Assembly (NCBI GenBank): GCA_036426205.1
Contig: CM071571.1
Coordinates: 113,755,306-113,819,305, forward strand
DNA: 64,000 bases
From: Ascaphus truei
Taxonomy: Eukaryota > Chordata > Amphibia > Anura > Ascaphidae
Direction of reading: 5' to 3'
The notes under the pieces are model-generated. The model ran no database searches and was not told where the DNA came from. It saw nothing but the letters and a program-made list of their open reading frames with translations. This document shows positions 21,935-31,760 of this stretch, one piece after another. Made by a program: the position numbers and the translations under genes. Every line of letters begins with the position of its first letter. The stretch's first letter is position 1.

Positions 21935-22080
21935 TAGGTATTGAACTGTGTATTTTTGTCACAGTGGAAGTAGCTTTGGGCATTTCTGTTTTTTTTGTTG
22001 TATACATTTAACCACACCCACTAGCACTCCTTTTGACCCTTATATTCATATATATATTGTGTGGTATTGGTTTGGGTTTC

Positions 22081-22460
22081 TCAGAGCTTGTTGGGAATCT
22101 GCTGAAACAGACCCATAGAGACTCTCTTGAGCGCACAGGATACTGTGTGCTGATGACAAGGCACCAAGGGAACAGCCCTCTCTTCCAGGGTGCAGCAAAC
22201 CCAGGAATCTACCAGAGGCTTGACCCTCAACAAACACCCATCCATCCAGAACCAGAGACTGACTTGAAGGGCCACCTGTATTGAGGCACCTTTTGAGACT
22301 TCGGGTGATAGACTGGTAAAGGGCTTTCCCTACCAGTCTAGTAGAGAGGGACTGGGAAGTGAGTTAGCCCTTACACAGGGATAGGTGTGTGTTTATTTTG
22401 TTTCTTTTTGGATGCTTTTCCTTGTCAAAGGAATAGGCTCAATAAAGCCATGTTTTAATT
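22081..22460 (+). other. Unassigned repeat-like stretch with AATAAA
   Basis: No gene is evident. The segment has balanced base composition and an AATAAAGCC near 22440, as LTRs often do, but I found no matching second copy or TG...CA ends that I trust. Confidence 0.3.
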
Positions 22461-22890
22461 TCACTCAAAATTGTCTCCATAAGTGTACGTACCTCTGCAC
22501 ACATCTCTTACAGCCCTCCCAATCAGCATAACTCTGGTCGTAAAAAACAGATGACACAAAAGGAACTGGAACGGTTTAAGTATAGTCTCCATATATGCCC
22601 TAAGATTGTCCCAGGGGATAATATACCCCATCCAGACAGTGTCTTTCTCAATTTCAAGGAAACTGAAGACCGATGTCAGGCCCTCAGTTTTTTTAACCAA
22701 CAATCGAACCCCAATTTTTCCCACCATCATTGAAAACTCCTCGTATACAACCACATAAATCAGACCCATGAGGACCCAGGAAATCACAGAGATAATGATA
22801 TGCAGTATCTTTACAAATAAGCCCTGTCCAACTTACATTTGAGCAGACAGAAGCAGCTGTACTGTTCAACCAATGTGGCTGCCTGATCAA
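22461..22890 (-). pseudogene. DIRS-like retrotransposon RT fragment
   Basis: DIRS elements encode RT plus a tyrosine recombinase. The 108-residue stretch (22787-22461) contains KTEGLTSVFSFLEIEKDTV and, 40 residues later, FTTRVMLIGRA. In DIRS reverse transcriptases the corresponding landmarks are KTEGP..VLTFLGIEIDT and NFACRVIPMGRA. It is one 5'- and 3'-truncated piece; the recombinase is not seen here. The match is judged by eye from motif spacing. Confidence 0.6.
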
Positions 22891-23089
22891 AGGTCGTATA
22901 GCTCACTGAACGAAGCTAACAACAAATACAAACAGCCGGCGCCTAAAATAAAATGAAATACCCCAGTGAATAAACTCTGACCAAATGAAGAGTCCAATTA
23001 CTGTGTTCAAACAGTTCCTGAGAAGGATGTTGACAGAAGTCTCACAGCACATAGAAACAAACATAAAAGACAAAAAAGAAGACAAAAAG

Positions 23090-23650
23090 AACAATCATAG
23101 TGCAACCCTGTTAAATAATAATGCTAAATATAAAAACTCAAACACTGACAAAGAATAACCAAATAGCTATTACAATTTAATAAAAAAACACATGTTAAAT
23201 ATTATAAAAAAGACAAACAATTGCCTATAGTGACTTGGGACACAGGCTGAGTAAGTCCATCCAGTAGGAGTACAATTGAAATCCTACTTACAACAGGACT
23301 GAAATCACGGGCTCATAGGACAATTCTTCTTCCTTTCCTTGTAGTGAACCTCTTAGGGGAACAACACATGAGTCCTTCGGAGCTTGGATGCTGCTCTGAC
23401 GCTCACTGGCACCGCGCTCACAGACCCGCTGGTCACGTGGTGAGTGGATGACGTCACTAGCTAGCGCAACAGCTCCAAAGGTCCCGGAAGCCAATAAAGT
23501 TCCTGGCACTCGTAGATAGGAATCCCCTGGCTGATCTCGGCTCTAAGGGGGAATGAGCTTGCAATGCCCACGTCCACAAGGATAAAAATAACCACCCTAT
23601 GGGTTTTGTGACGGAAGTCACTTCGTCAGGGTTATGATGGGTATTGTAGT
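23090..23650 (-). repeat. Retroposon-like repeat with hammerhead-like 5' core
   Basis: On the minus strand it opens near 23640 with CCCTGACGAAGTGACTTCCG then GTCACAAAACCC, and continues through a GTGACGTCATCC stretch. It ends near 23090 in GTTGCACTATG followed by T-rich sequence. The opening resembles a degenerate hammerhead core (CTGACGA, stem, AAAA in place of GAAA). Similar layouts are seen at 41714-42277 and 43085-44110. Confidence 0.5.
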
Positions 23651-24639
23651 ATAAACACATATATATGAAAACAAAAATAGAAACAAAGTATCTCTGTGTA
23701 AACAAGTATAATAAATTTATTAAAGACACATCACATAACGTACAAACATAATAAAATCACTCTCTCACACCTCAAAAAGTATGGAAAAACAGACACATGA
23801 AACCTGTAATAATAGTGGGAACCAAAGCTAAAGATAGAAATTTATAAGCAAAATAATAATCAAATGACACATAATATCAGAATGGTGAGGCTCAAATAAA
23901 GCGTCCCTACTGCAGACCGACCGGTCAACAAGGAAAAAGCTGCTCAATTGAGAATGCTGATACCAAGACCTAGCTAAGGCACAGACCCATGACAACAAAT
24001 CCTGCTACAGCATGAATATGTACACATGAGCTGTTGCTATACAGTTGAAAAAGACAGCACTATGTCTAAATCCTGCTGCAATAATTACTAACAGGCAATG
24101 CAGAATAGCTGAATAATATATGCTGTAAAATAGAAAAACAGTGTAATGTGCATATAATGTTGAGGGCTGGAAAGGGATGATGGTAAGCTGCAGCAGTATA
24201 AAAATCAGTGTCCCGACTGAACTTCACATAATAATGGGATAGTCAGTGCAGAGGATACTTATCTCCCACGGAGAATCTCCTTAATAGTACAGAGTCTGAT
24301 GACTAGGAGCCCGAGTAGGAACAGCCTGGAGACCCGTGCCTTTGTCGTCGCCGTCTGATGATGCGAATGACGTGAGAAGCGTGGAAGCGTGGAGGCAAAG
24401 AACAGGATATGCCCTGAACCCACTAGGGCTTGAACACCTATCCAAGAACAAAGATGCTAAAGTGCGCCAATTGCAAACAGTCATTGTTGACCTAAATTGA
24501 ATGACTGGATTGAAAAATCAACTCAGCCACCCAAAATGCCAAACAGCCCAGTACCAACAGCAATCATTGAAATGTACTTAACATGCAAATATATATTACA
24601 AACAGTACCAATAACTCTAAATCAGTCTAACTGACCAAA
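23651..24639. other. No gene seen in about 1 kb
   Basis: AT-rich repeat-like sequence. On the minus strand it would be the 3' flank of the Penelope-like fragment, so part may be its terminal repeat. No supported frame. Confidence 0.4.
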
Positions 24640-26165
24640 AAAAACTCCAAGGTCAAAGTCAATATTTAGACTATTAGGAGACAATGTTTTTAATTCATAT
24701 ATCCAATATGATTCACGCTAAAGAATCCCATTTATTCTGTCTCCTCCTCTCCAATTTCCTGGATATGTTTCAATGGCTTGACATACTGTATGAGGCCTTT
24801 AGGGTTCTGTTGGTGATGAACTAGGAAATTGTGTGACACAGTATGAGTAGTAAGACCTCTCTTGATATAGAAGAAAAAACGTTACATAAAGGCGCCAAAA
24901 AACATTAAATCAAATGTGCATCAAAAACATCATGAACTATCAATTGGTGTAACAAATAAATGATACCAGTGAAAAAGTCCTTGATTAGGTGTCCATAATG
25001 ATCGGTATAGTAAGTCCAAAGTCACTTGGATCCAATTGAAGATGAGTAGATGATCAGCACATAAAAGAAAAAAGAGAACAAGAATACATAGCGTAATACT
25101 TTAATATACCAGCAATGGTTAGCAAGTAAAGGGAGTGGTGAGTTCCCTAATGATTGGCAAGAAGGTCAGATGAACAAAAATAACATTTATTAAAAAGATG
25201 GTTAAAAACAGCTCCTCTCCTCACGGTGATAGACAAAATTGGAATCCTACTTACAAAATAGCAGTAGGACATGCGCAGTGTAGTGTGATGAGATCACAAG
25301 GGTAGGCACTCCTCACTGGCAGAAACCGTCTCCGGTGTCCCCACGCTTTGTCCTCCAGTCCCGCTGGGGTATGTTGGTCTCCTGGCATGGTGCGCTGCCC
25401 AGTAGAGTAGTCCCACTTCCCTTCTCCTTGCTCCGGATCGCCCAAATATCTCGGGTGTCCGGCAGCTTCTTTTGCGAGTAGCGTAGGTGACAGTGAGGAG
25501 TGCCTACCCTTGGGATCTCATCACACTACACTGCGCATGTCCTACTGCTATTTTGTAAGTATGATTCCAATTTTGTCTATCACCGTGAGGAGAGGAACTG
25601 TTTTTAACCATCTTTTTAATAAATGTTATTTTTGTTCATCTGACCTTCTTGCCAATCAATAGGGAATTCACCACTCCCTTTACTTGCTAACCATTGCTGG
25701 TATATTACAGTATTACGCGATGTATTCTTGTTCTCTTTTTTCTTTTATGTGCTGATCATCTACTCATCTTCAATTGGATCCAAGTGACTTTGGACTTACT
25801 ATACCAATCATTATGGACACCTAATCAAGGGCTTTATCACTGGTATCATTTATTTGTTACACCAATTGATAGTTCATGATGTTTTTGATGCACATTTGAT
25901 TTAATGTTTTTTGGCACCTTTAAGTAAGGTTTTTTCTTCTGTGTCTTATATCTGGCTAGGGTAGCCAGTGTTACCTTGTTATTGGCGGCCTTCACATATA
26001 TTCACATCACTATTTTGGTTTAGATGTAGTTCATTTTTATATATAATTTTTATTGTAAATGTTCACCGAATTGGTACATTATTATTTAGATTAGCGCAGC
26101 ACTACACTTTTTTTTTCTAAGACCTCTCTTGATGTTATACACGTGCTCAAGAGAGGTCTTACAAC
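24640..26165 (-). pseudogene. Penelope-like element, GIY-YIG endonuclease remnant, interrupted
   Basis: Penelope-like elements encode RT fused to a GIY-YIG endonuclease. Reading the minus strand, 26165-26118 gives TSLEHVYNIKRGL. The element at 24867-26117 then interrupts. Coding resumes at 24866 and runs through SHNFLVHHQQNPKGL to a stop and frameshift near 24740, then ESYWIYELKTLSPNSLN and IDFDL near 24640. These match the C-terminal half of the endonuclease in this family (EHxYNIKKG, VSxHF..HH..DPKGL, RExxWIYxLxTLxPxGLN). RT is not present. The copy is truncated, frameshifted and split. Confidence 0.75.
24867..26117. mobile_element. 1,251 bp foldback insertion with 16 bp target duplication
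   Basis: TAAGACCTCTCTTGAT occurs at 24851-24866 and again at 26118-26133, exactly flanking this segment. Inside, 24867-25315 is the near-perfect reverse complement of 25493-25952 (arms about 450 bp, spacer about 180 bp). The right end terminates GCGCAGCACTACAC followed by a nine-T run. The long target duplication suggests retroposition rather than cut-and-paste. It splits a Penelope-like endonuclease remnant. Confidence 0.88.
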
Positions 26166-26677
26166 TCACAGATACTCCCCTTGAAAGATTGCACTCAGAA
26201 GCAAGAGTATATTTTAACAAAGGGGATCTTTATTCTTCACAGCATATACACTGGACAGCAATCACTCTCTGGCCCTTCCACCTCTGGATGGTCCCTGGAC
26301 TCACACCCCTGGCCCAGGGCACCAAGGGCAGTAATGTTTCATCCTTGACTCCTTATTAGAGTCAGAGTTATGGTACTCACCCAACTCCCAAGGGGAGGGG
26401 ACAGAAGGTACCAGAGCCCTTAACACCTCTGCATGAGACCAGTCTCCCTCAAAGGGAGAGACAACTGACTACATTTAGTAATGCAGCCCCTTAAGTACCG
26501 AGGGGGAAGGTCCAAGGTCTGAGCCCCATATTGGCCAGAACACAGGCCTTAGCCCACCTCCTCCCCTGTCACCAAAGGGAGCTGCTGCTGGTGGGGAAAC
26601 CCCTGGATTGGTCCTGACTCTGCCTGCACTGTTACCAGGGCCTGTGTGTCATGGAGGGCAAAACAGGCATGGCTACA
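26160..26677 (-). repeat. Truncated solo LTR, same family as 44633-45405
   Basis: On the minus strand it begins TGTAGCCATGCCTG at 26677. It then shares with 44633-45405 the blocks GTGACAGGGG, GGTGGGC, GGGGCTCAGACC, CCTTCCC, GAGTCCAGGGACC and GAAGAATAAAG in the same order. It breaks off at GGGGAGTATCTG where it meets the Penelope-like remnant. No internal retrotransposon sequence accompanies it. Confidence 0.75.
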
Positions 26678-26689
26678 TCTCCATAGTTG

Positions 26690-27165
26690 CAAAAATTAGC
26701 AGGATTGACAATGCCACTCAATGCACATCTTGCCACTTGTATGTGCCCTTGGAGCAGCTGTTCGAGGGATCATACCACTGTGAGAAGTGTGAACAGGTGT
26801 ATCTTTGGAGTCTCAGATTGCTGATCTGAAGAGGCAACTTGCAATTTTGAGGGACATTGATAATCTTGGAAGGAGTTTAGTTCTCACTGACCAGGCCCTG
26901 GTTGGGAATATTAGAGCAGAGGGTGGTGCTTTGAGTGAGGAACCAAAACAGGTAGGTAGCTGAGAAACAGCTAAAATGGGAAGAGAAAGAGGCAGGCCAG
27001 TTCTGGGCTGCCCATCCCAATAGATTTGCCAGATTGAGTGAAGATATTGAGAGTTCCTCCAGCACAGAGGGGACTCAGGATACTCAAAAACAAAAAATAT
27101 TGTAGTGGTAGGGAACTCAATTATTATGATGGTAGATAAGGGGCTTTAGTTTGGCACATTGCGGA
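26690..27165 (+). pseudogene. CR1-like LINE ORF1 remnant
   Basis: ORF1 of CR1 LINEs carries a small zinc-binding module followed by an esterase-like (SGNH) domain. Here CTSCHLYVPLE...YHCEKC (about 26725-26800) supplies the Cys pairs. A frameshift follows, then a charged region rich in Leu and Glu. KNIVVVGNSIIMMVDKG (about 27090-27150) matches the start of the esterase-like block, usually VVVGDSxLR in the family. The frame stops right after, at TAG. It is truncated before the rest of the esterase domain and has no RT. Confidence 0.65.
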
Positions 27166-27362
27166 TCGGGCAGACAGACATCGGGCAGATATTTTTTTTT
27201 TATATTACCACTAAACTAATTAAGGGATTAACCCCTATTGCAAACCTCCTGGGAGGCCTAACCATGCAACCTGAAGTAATTACTATTACCCTTCCCCCAC
27301 ACCATTAAAAGACCAGTAACCCCTTAATTACCTTAGCTGTAGTAACCACCCTTACCACCATA

Positions 27363-27721
27363 CTGCTGCGGCCAAGTTTATTCGAGCATTTGCCCGTTCT
27401 TGGCCGCAGCAGTAGCCTGGCGCGCGCCCGAGAGTGACGGGCGCGCGCCGAAGCAGCGGAAGAGCGCCCTCCGATCGGGGCGCTCTCCCTACCGCTGCCG
27501 GGTCCGCCGGGTCCCCCGGAACCCCCTGCCGCCGTCCCGCGATCGCGGGACACCAGGGCTCCCTCGGGGAGCCCTGGACGCGCGTGCAGGGGGCGCACGC
27601 TCACGAAGACGCGTGACCGCGCGTCTATGACGCGCGGCACGCCGAGGGGCGGCCACTAGCAAGCCGGGAAATCTCCCGGCTTGCGGATCTGGCCGCAGTG
27701 CGATAAACTGTGTCGCCACTG
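27363..27721. mobile_element. GC-rich TA-flanked MITE M1, 359 bp (copy A)
   Basis: Bounded by TA on both sides. It starts CTGCTGCGGCCAAG, which pairs with CTTGGCCGCAGCAG at 27400-27413 to form a subterminal hairpin, and ends in AAACTGTGTCGCCACTG. The interior is extremely GC- and CpG-rich and contains the palindrome AAGCCGGGAAATCTCCCGGCTT. Copy B (51498-51856) has the same length and order. Long open frames on both strands are compositional. Confidence 0.9.
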
Positions 27722-27839
27722 TAGTGGGAAAATTACCTAATTACCTCCTTCACCCACCACCTCTATCTCTAATAAACCAAGAACTTTTGTTTAATCCCTT
27801 CATCACCTTAGCGGTTAGCCACTAAGGTAATAAAGCTAC

Positions 27840-28110
27840 CTTTATTGTATTTTAATATTGTATTTGTATTTTACATACAGTTGAAGAAGGGTGTCTCCAC
27901 ATGGTGTCAACCGCATTAATTTCAGGTACGGGGACCCCCTGCTCCCCAAGTTACAGGCTCTGGTATGGAGGTCAAGTATTTCCTGCAGGGTTTAAATGTC
28001 CTGGTAATGTTGGCCATGACACGGGAGAATTAAACTTGCAGAAGATACCAGCATCCCATACGGAGGACTGTAACTCGGGAAAAATTAGCGTGATCCCCTG
28101 TTAGAGCTGT
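27840..28110. repeat. Degraded copy of the 240-632 foldback repeat
   Basis: Contains GTCAACCGCATTAATTTCAG, ACGGGGACCCCCTGCTCCCC, AAGTTACAGGCTCTGGTATG, and then GACTGTAACTCGGGA as the opposing arm. This is the same order as the foldback repeat at the window start, but with more mismatches. Confidence 0.6.
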
Positions 28111-28164
28111 GCAGGGAGAGGGACCGATTCCTTCTGCTCTCACTCTGCAGCTCTTCCAGACTTC

Positions 28165-29300
28165 ATTCTTTTCTTCTTTCTTTTCTTTAGTCTTCTTTAG
28201 TTTTAATCCAATGGGATGGATTTTGTCCCATTGGCTTCTTACGTCGCATCCAGGGTGAAGCTGAGCATGCTTGCGCGCTCATGAGACAAGCGATCAAACT
28301 CATTATCATAATGAGTCTGTCCAGCATGTGTGTGTGCGCACGTGCCCGTGAACGCTTGGCACTCAGCTTCTTGCAGAGACAAATAAATGTGATTCTGCCA
28401 CTCGCTGGCGTGTCACCTGTGTGGTTCGCCAAATGAGGGTGAACCAGCTCCGTCCCATCCTGGCCACACCCCTGACACGCCCCTCCCCACGCTCGCAACT
28501 AGCTGGCCAGGAATCACCCTTGCAACCTGAGTGCCTGACGTCACGGTGCCCAAGCAGCAGCACGCTCGGCTGCACCCTGGACAAAGCCTAAAACTTGAAT
28601 GAGAAGGAGAGGCCTTATATAAGGCCTGTGACTTCACATTTGAGAGTCAAATGATACACCCCCAATCATATTGGCTGATGTACCATTTGACTGTGGTTTT
28701 TTTTTAAATGATGTGACATCATATTAAAAGGAGGGAAGCCAGCCAATCAGGAAGGATATGCTTCCCTAACATTAAAATGACGTCACCAGAAACAAAATGG
28801 CTTCTGTCACATGGTATTCCAACCAATCCAATTGGGAGATGCGAGGCATCACATGGTAAACCCCCAATCTGATTGGTTATAGTACCATGTGATGGCAGCC
28901 ATTTTTTTTAAAGATGTGATGTCCCTCCTTTTAAGATGATGTCACATCCTTTAAAAACATGGCTGCCATCACATTGTACTTCCACTAATCACATGGTATA
29001 TATCCCAATCCAATTGGTTTGATTAACATGTGATGGCGTACCTCCCTTGAAGATGACATCACATCCTTAAAAAAAGAACCCTGTCATATGGTACAGCATC
29101 CAATCGGATCGGAGCTGTACATCTGACACTAAAATGTGACATCACAGGCCTTATAAGTACAGTATAAGGCCGCCACATCTCATTTTAGCCTATGAAGCCG
29201 ATGGGACAACATCCGCCCTATTTGATTAAAGTGGATTACAAAGAACAGATGAAGATACAGATGAAGAAGGATGGAAGAATAAAGAAAAAGATGAAGATAA
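28165..29300. repeat. Nested inverted repeat enclosing a palindromic CCAAT/ATTGG array
   Basis: Outer arms: GAAGCC.ATGGGACAA..ATCC on the minus strand near 28235-28190 mirrors 29190-29220 on the plus strand. Inner arms: AAGGCCTGTGACTTCACATT (28622-28641) mirrors AATGTGACATCACAGGCCTT (29132-29151). Between them about five loosely palindromic units occur, each with TCACATGGTA, CCAATC, ATTGG and ACCATGTGATGGC, alternating with GATGATGTCACATCC. The Lys-rich frame at 29192-29467 is low-complexity and not supported as a gene. Confidence 0.7.
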
Positions 29301-29469
29301 AGAAAAAGATTAAGAAGAAGATGGTCCCACAGGCTGTTGAGGATCATTGCATTGAGTGTGAAGAAGTTCCTGCTGTGCTGATGGACTCCGAATCAAATGG
29401 TGAAGATGTCAAAAGTAAGAAAAACATTGACTGTATTTTTATTCATTGCTTATTACCACACTATTAATT

Positions 29470-30285
29470 CCCTTAAAAGTGGCAAAAAAAAATCCAAAAA
29501 ATAAACATTGAGGGGCCCAAGTGTTGAAGACATCCCCCACAGCAGCAATTTAAGTGAACTGCGGAGAAAAAAACTTCATGGACCTGGATTCCCAAAAGCA
29601 GCTGGCAGTGGGAGATAAACTCAAAATGGTGCCGACCCGTGCGGACTCCTGATGAGGAGGATGGTGGCTGCTGCAAAGTGATAGCCTGGGGCCTGTTCTC
29701 AGCAGCAGGGAGGTGCAAACAGACCAGGGGTCTGATCGGGGATCGGTGGCACCAAATCTGAGATTCCCACTCTGTCAGCGTGGTGATGGTGTGGGGGCCC
29801 CGTCCTGAGTGCGGGCTTGGCCTGCTCCTGAATCAAGATGGCCACTGCAGCCCAGGGATAAGCATGGTAGGAGGGAGAGAAGCAGTCTACCTGTGTCCCA
29901 ACGGGGCAACCGGCACTCACAGATCAAAGGCACAGATCAGAGGCACAGAGGGAGGGTGTGTTGATGGTAGGGGGTAACCAGGCTCTCAATAAAGGTTAAG
30001 CCCTTGAATGGTTACCCCTGATCCATGTATAAGGGTTCCAGGATGACAGCTCTTGAGCCAAGCAACTGTACATGCATAACTTGTAATTTGCAACAATACA
30101 GATTTTATGTGTTTTTGACTTTCCAGGGATGCCAGCGAGCACGGATTGCTAGGGCATGAGTTTCAAGGGTTTTTTGCAGAGAAATTGTTGTCAGAATGTG
30201 CCTACAGTAGGTAGTTGGGGTCCGGAGTTGTCGGTTCCCCTAAAAATATACCCGGGAAGCATAACCAAGTAATTATTATTATTGA
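29470..30285. other. No gene seen in 0.8 kb
   Basis: Mixed-composition sequence. AATAAAGG near 29990 and a weak resemblance to LTR sequence do not have a matching partner. Short frames are unsupported. Confidence 0.4.
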
Positions 30286-30826
30286 AGTTTTTAAACTTTA
30301 TACTTATTACCATATATGTTTTATCAATTGGGTGTACAGTAGCATTGGGCACCCCTGTCTTTTGTTGTATACATTTGCCATGCTCAGTAGCACTCTTTTT
30401 GACATAAATATATATTCATGATGTGGTGAGTGTAGGAGTTTCAGCTAGCTGGGAATGTGTGTGTTAATCAATTTCTGACTGGTAACAGTTGTATGGAGGT
30501 AGGTGGCACCTCCCCCCAGAGCTCACTCCTCCTCACCTTTTTAACTTGGGAGGTTCTAGCATTTTGCTGAATGGACAAGACTCACTGTGGTTTCTTCCCC
30601 TCATACATGGGTAAAAGGAAGGGTTCACAGTTTAATGTTAGGACCTGCATTCATTTTGGTTTACCTTGATGTGGTATGCAGGCTTATGATGCTTTGGCAG
30701 TCGTCCGGGTAAATAATAAGAATGGGCCAAGATTCTTCCACAACGATGTGAGAGTGATAAAGTCATACAGAAAACGATTGGCTTTATTTTTGTTAAATAA
30801 ATCATAACACAGTATAATATCTCATG
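30286..30826. repeat. Two partial copies of repeat family R2
   Basis: 30300-30420 has TTTTGTTGTATACATTTGCC and CACTCTTTTTGACATAAATA as in the right half of R2. 30638-30730 has GTTAGGACCTG, GCAGGCTTATGATGCTTTGG and AAATAATAAGAATG as in the left half. Gypsy-2 is inserted just to the right, after GGTTG (30827-30831). Confidence 0.6.
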
Positions 30827-30831
30827 GGTTG

Positions 30832-31345
30832 TGTGACAGAGTGAAGTCAACTCCTATCAGTTACGCCTGGGAGACATATGTCTGAGTGCTTCATCCAGCA
30901 CTCATAAGGGTTAACTCAGGTGGAAGTTAGGAAATCAGAACTCTTTAGCTGACACCTGAGAGCCAGCAAGTTAGATAAAAGATCATGTGACTGGCAGTAG
31001 CTGCCAGAGAGAGAGAGAGAGAAGCACACTGCTGCGTGAGCCCTTAGCCAGAGGGATTTCACCAAAGACTACTTCAACTAAAGTAAGGATTATTCATTTG
31101 TTTACTGACTGCTAAAAGTACCCTTATGGTTTGGTTCTGGTTTAGCCAGCCAGCCTGCTAGATAGGTCTGCTGTGTTATTAGTCAGTTTTTCTCCCAAAG
31201 TGGACCAGGATTTATTTTGTTAAAGGGACAGTGTACCCGCATGTTATGTTACTGTGGAGAAATAAAGCCACTGAACGTTTTTATTTATCCTGAAACTATA
31301 CGTGTGGACTGTTCCCTGACCTCGGCTACAGGCCGTCCTGCCACA
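30832..31345 (+). repeat. Left LTR of Gypsy-2 (514 bp)
   Basis: TGTGACAGAG...CTGCCACA, nearly identical to 35893-36408 and containing a GA microsatellite and AATAAAG. GGTTG lies just before it and also just after the right LTR, so the outer boundaries define a single insertion with a 5 bp target duplication. It is not directly followed by the primer site, however (see 31346-31676). Confidence 0.9.
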
Positions 31346-31491
31346 ATGACAATGGCTGAATTGTGAGTGACCGGTTCCCCATGGTAAGAGGTATAACTTA
31401 TTAGTGATAACCTATAGGACACAACCAAGGTTCATATCTTCATGTAATCCTTTTGGGGATAATGTATCCAATTTATGTATCCATCTAGCTT
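31346..31491 (-). pseudogene. Penelope-like endonuclease C-terminus inside Gypsy-2
   Basis: Reading minus from 31489, the frame gives ARWIHKLDTLSPKGLHEDMN and LGCVL followed by a stop. This is the C-terminal signature of Penelope-like GIY-YIG endonucleases (E..WI..L.TL.P.GLN.D..L). The upstream (5') part is lost in the assembly gap at 31492-31554. The remaining bases to 31346 would be its 3' untranslated part. It separates the full left LTR from a second LTR end. Confidence 0.65.
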
Positions 31492-31554
31492 NNNNNNNNN
31501 NNNNNNNNNNNNNNNNNNNNNNNNNNNNNNNNNNNNNNNNNNNNNNNNNNNNNN
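31492..31554. other. Assembly gap (63 N)
   Basis: A run of N. It lies between the Penelope-like fragment and a repeated LTR 3' end, so local order and copy number here should be treated as provisional. Confidence 1.
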
Positions 31555-31676
31555 TTTGTTATAGGGACAGTGTACCCGCATGTTATGTTACTGTGGAGAA
31601 ATAAAGCCACTGAACATTTTTATTTATCCGTAAACTATACGTGTGGACTGTTCCCTGACCTCGGCTACAGGCCACA
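31555..31676 (+). repeat. Second copy of the Gypsy-2 LTR 3' end
   Basis: Repeats 31222-31345 with a few mismatches and lacks the GTCCTGC near the end, finishing CTACAGGCCACA. It is directly followed by GGTGGTGTCAGAAGTGGGAT (31677-31696), the probable primer binding site, so this is the LTR end that adjoins the internal region. Confidence 0.85.
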
Positions 31677-31696
31677 GGTGGTGTCAGAAGTGGGAT
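31677..31696 (+). promoter_or_regulatory. Putative primer binding site of Gypsy-2
   Basis: GGTGGTGTCAGAAGTGGGAT immediately follows the LTR end, the normal place for the tRNA-complementary primer site of a Gypsy element. The cognate tRNA was not determined. Confidence 0.65.
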
Positions 31697-31760
31697 GTCG
31701 GACGACCCCTGTATCTGAAGGCCCAACCCCAGGCAGACCAGGGATCCAAATAACCCACCG

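Larger units (their letters stand above)
20500..22080. repeat. Dispersed repeat family R2, split by a Tc1 insertion
   Basis: 20500-20635 and 21935-22080 together correspond to 48985-49230. Both contain GTAAATAAGAATTTTAA, GTGTTAGG, CCAAAGGGTTAAACTAAATG, AAGAGATATAT and, after the insertion point, GTGTATTTTTGTCA and CACTCCTTTTGAC. Partial copies lie at 30290-30420 and 30638-30730. No coding potential. Confidence 0.8.

Noticed and set aside
26608..26829. Frame starting inside the LTR and running into the Cys-rich region
   Set aside because: The start lies in the reverse LTR. Only the part after about 26690 belongs to the CR1 ORF1 remnant.
27305..27719. Long open frames on both strands, rich in Arg, Gly and Pro
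   Set aside because: They lie wholly inside the GC-rich MITE and recur in its other copies on both strands. Absence of stops is due to base composition, and no domain is visible.
29192..29467. Lys-rich 91-codon frame
   Set aside because: Made of AAGAAGAT-type low-complexity repeats and overlapping the arm of an inverted repeat. No homology recognised.
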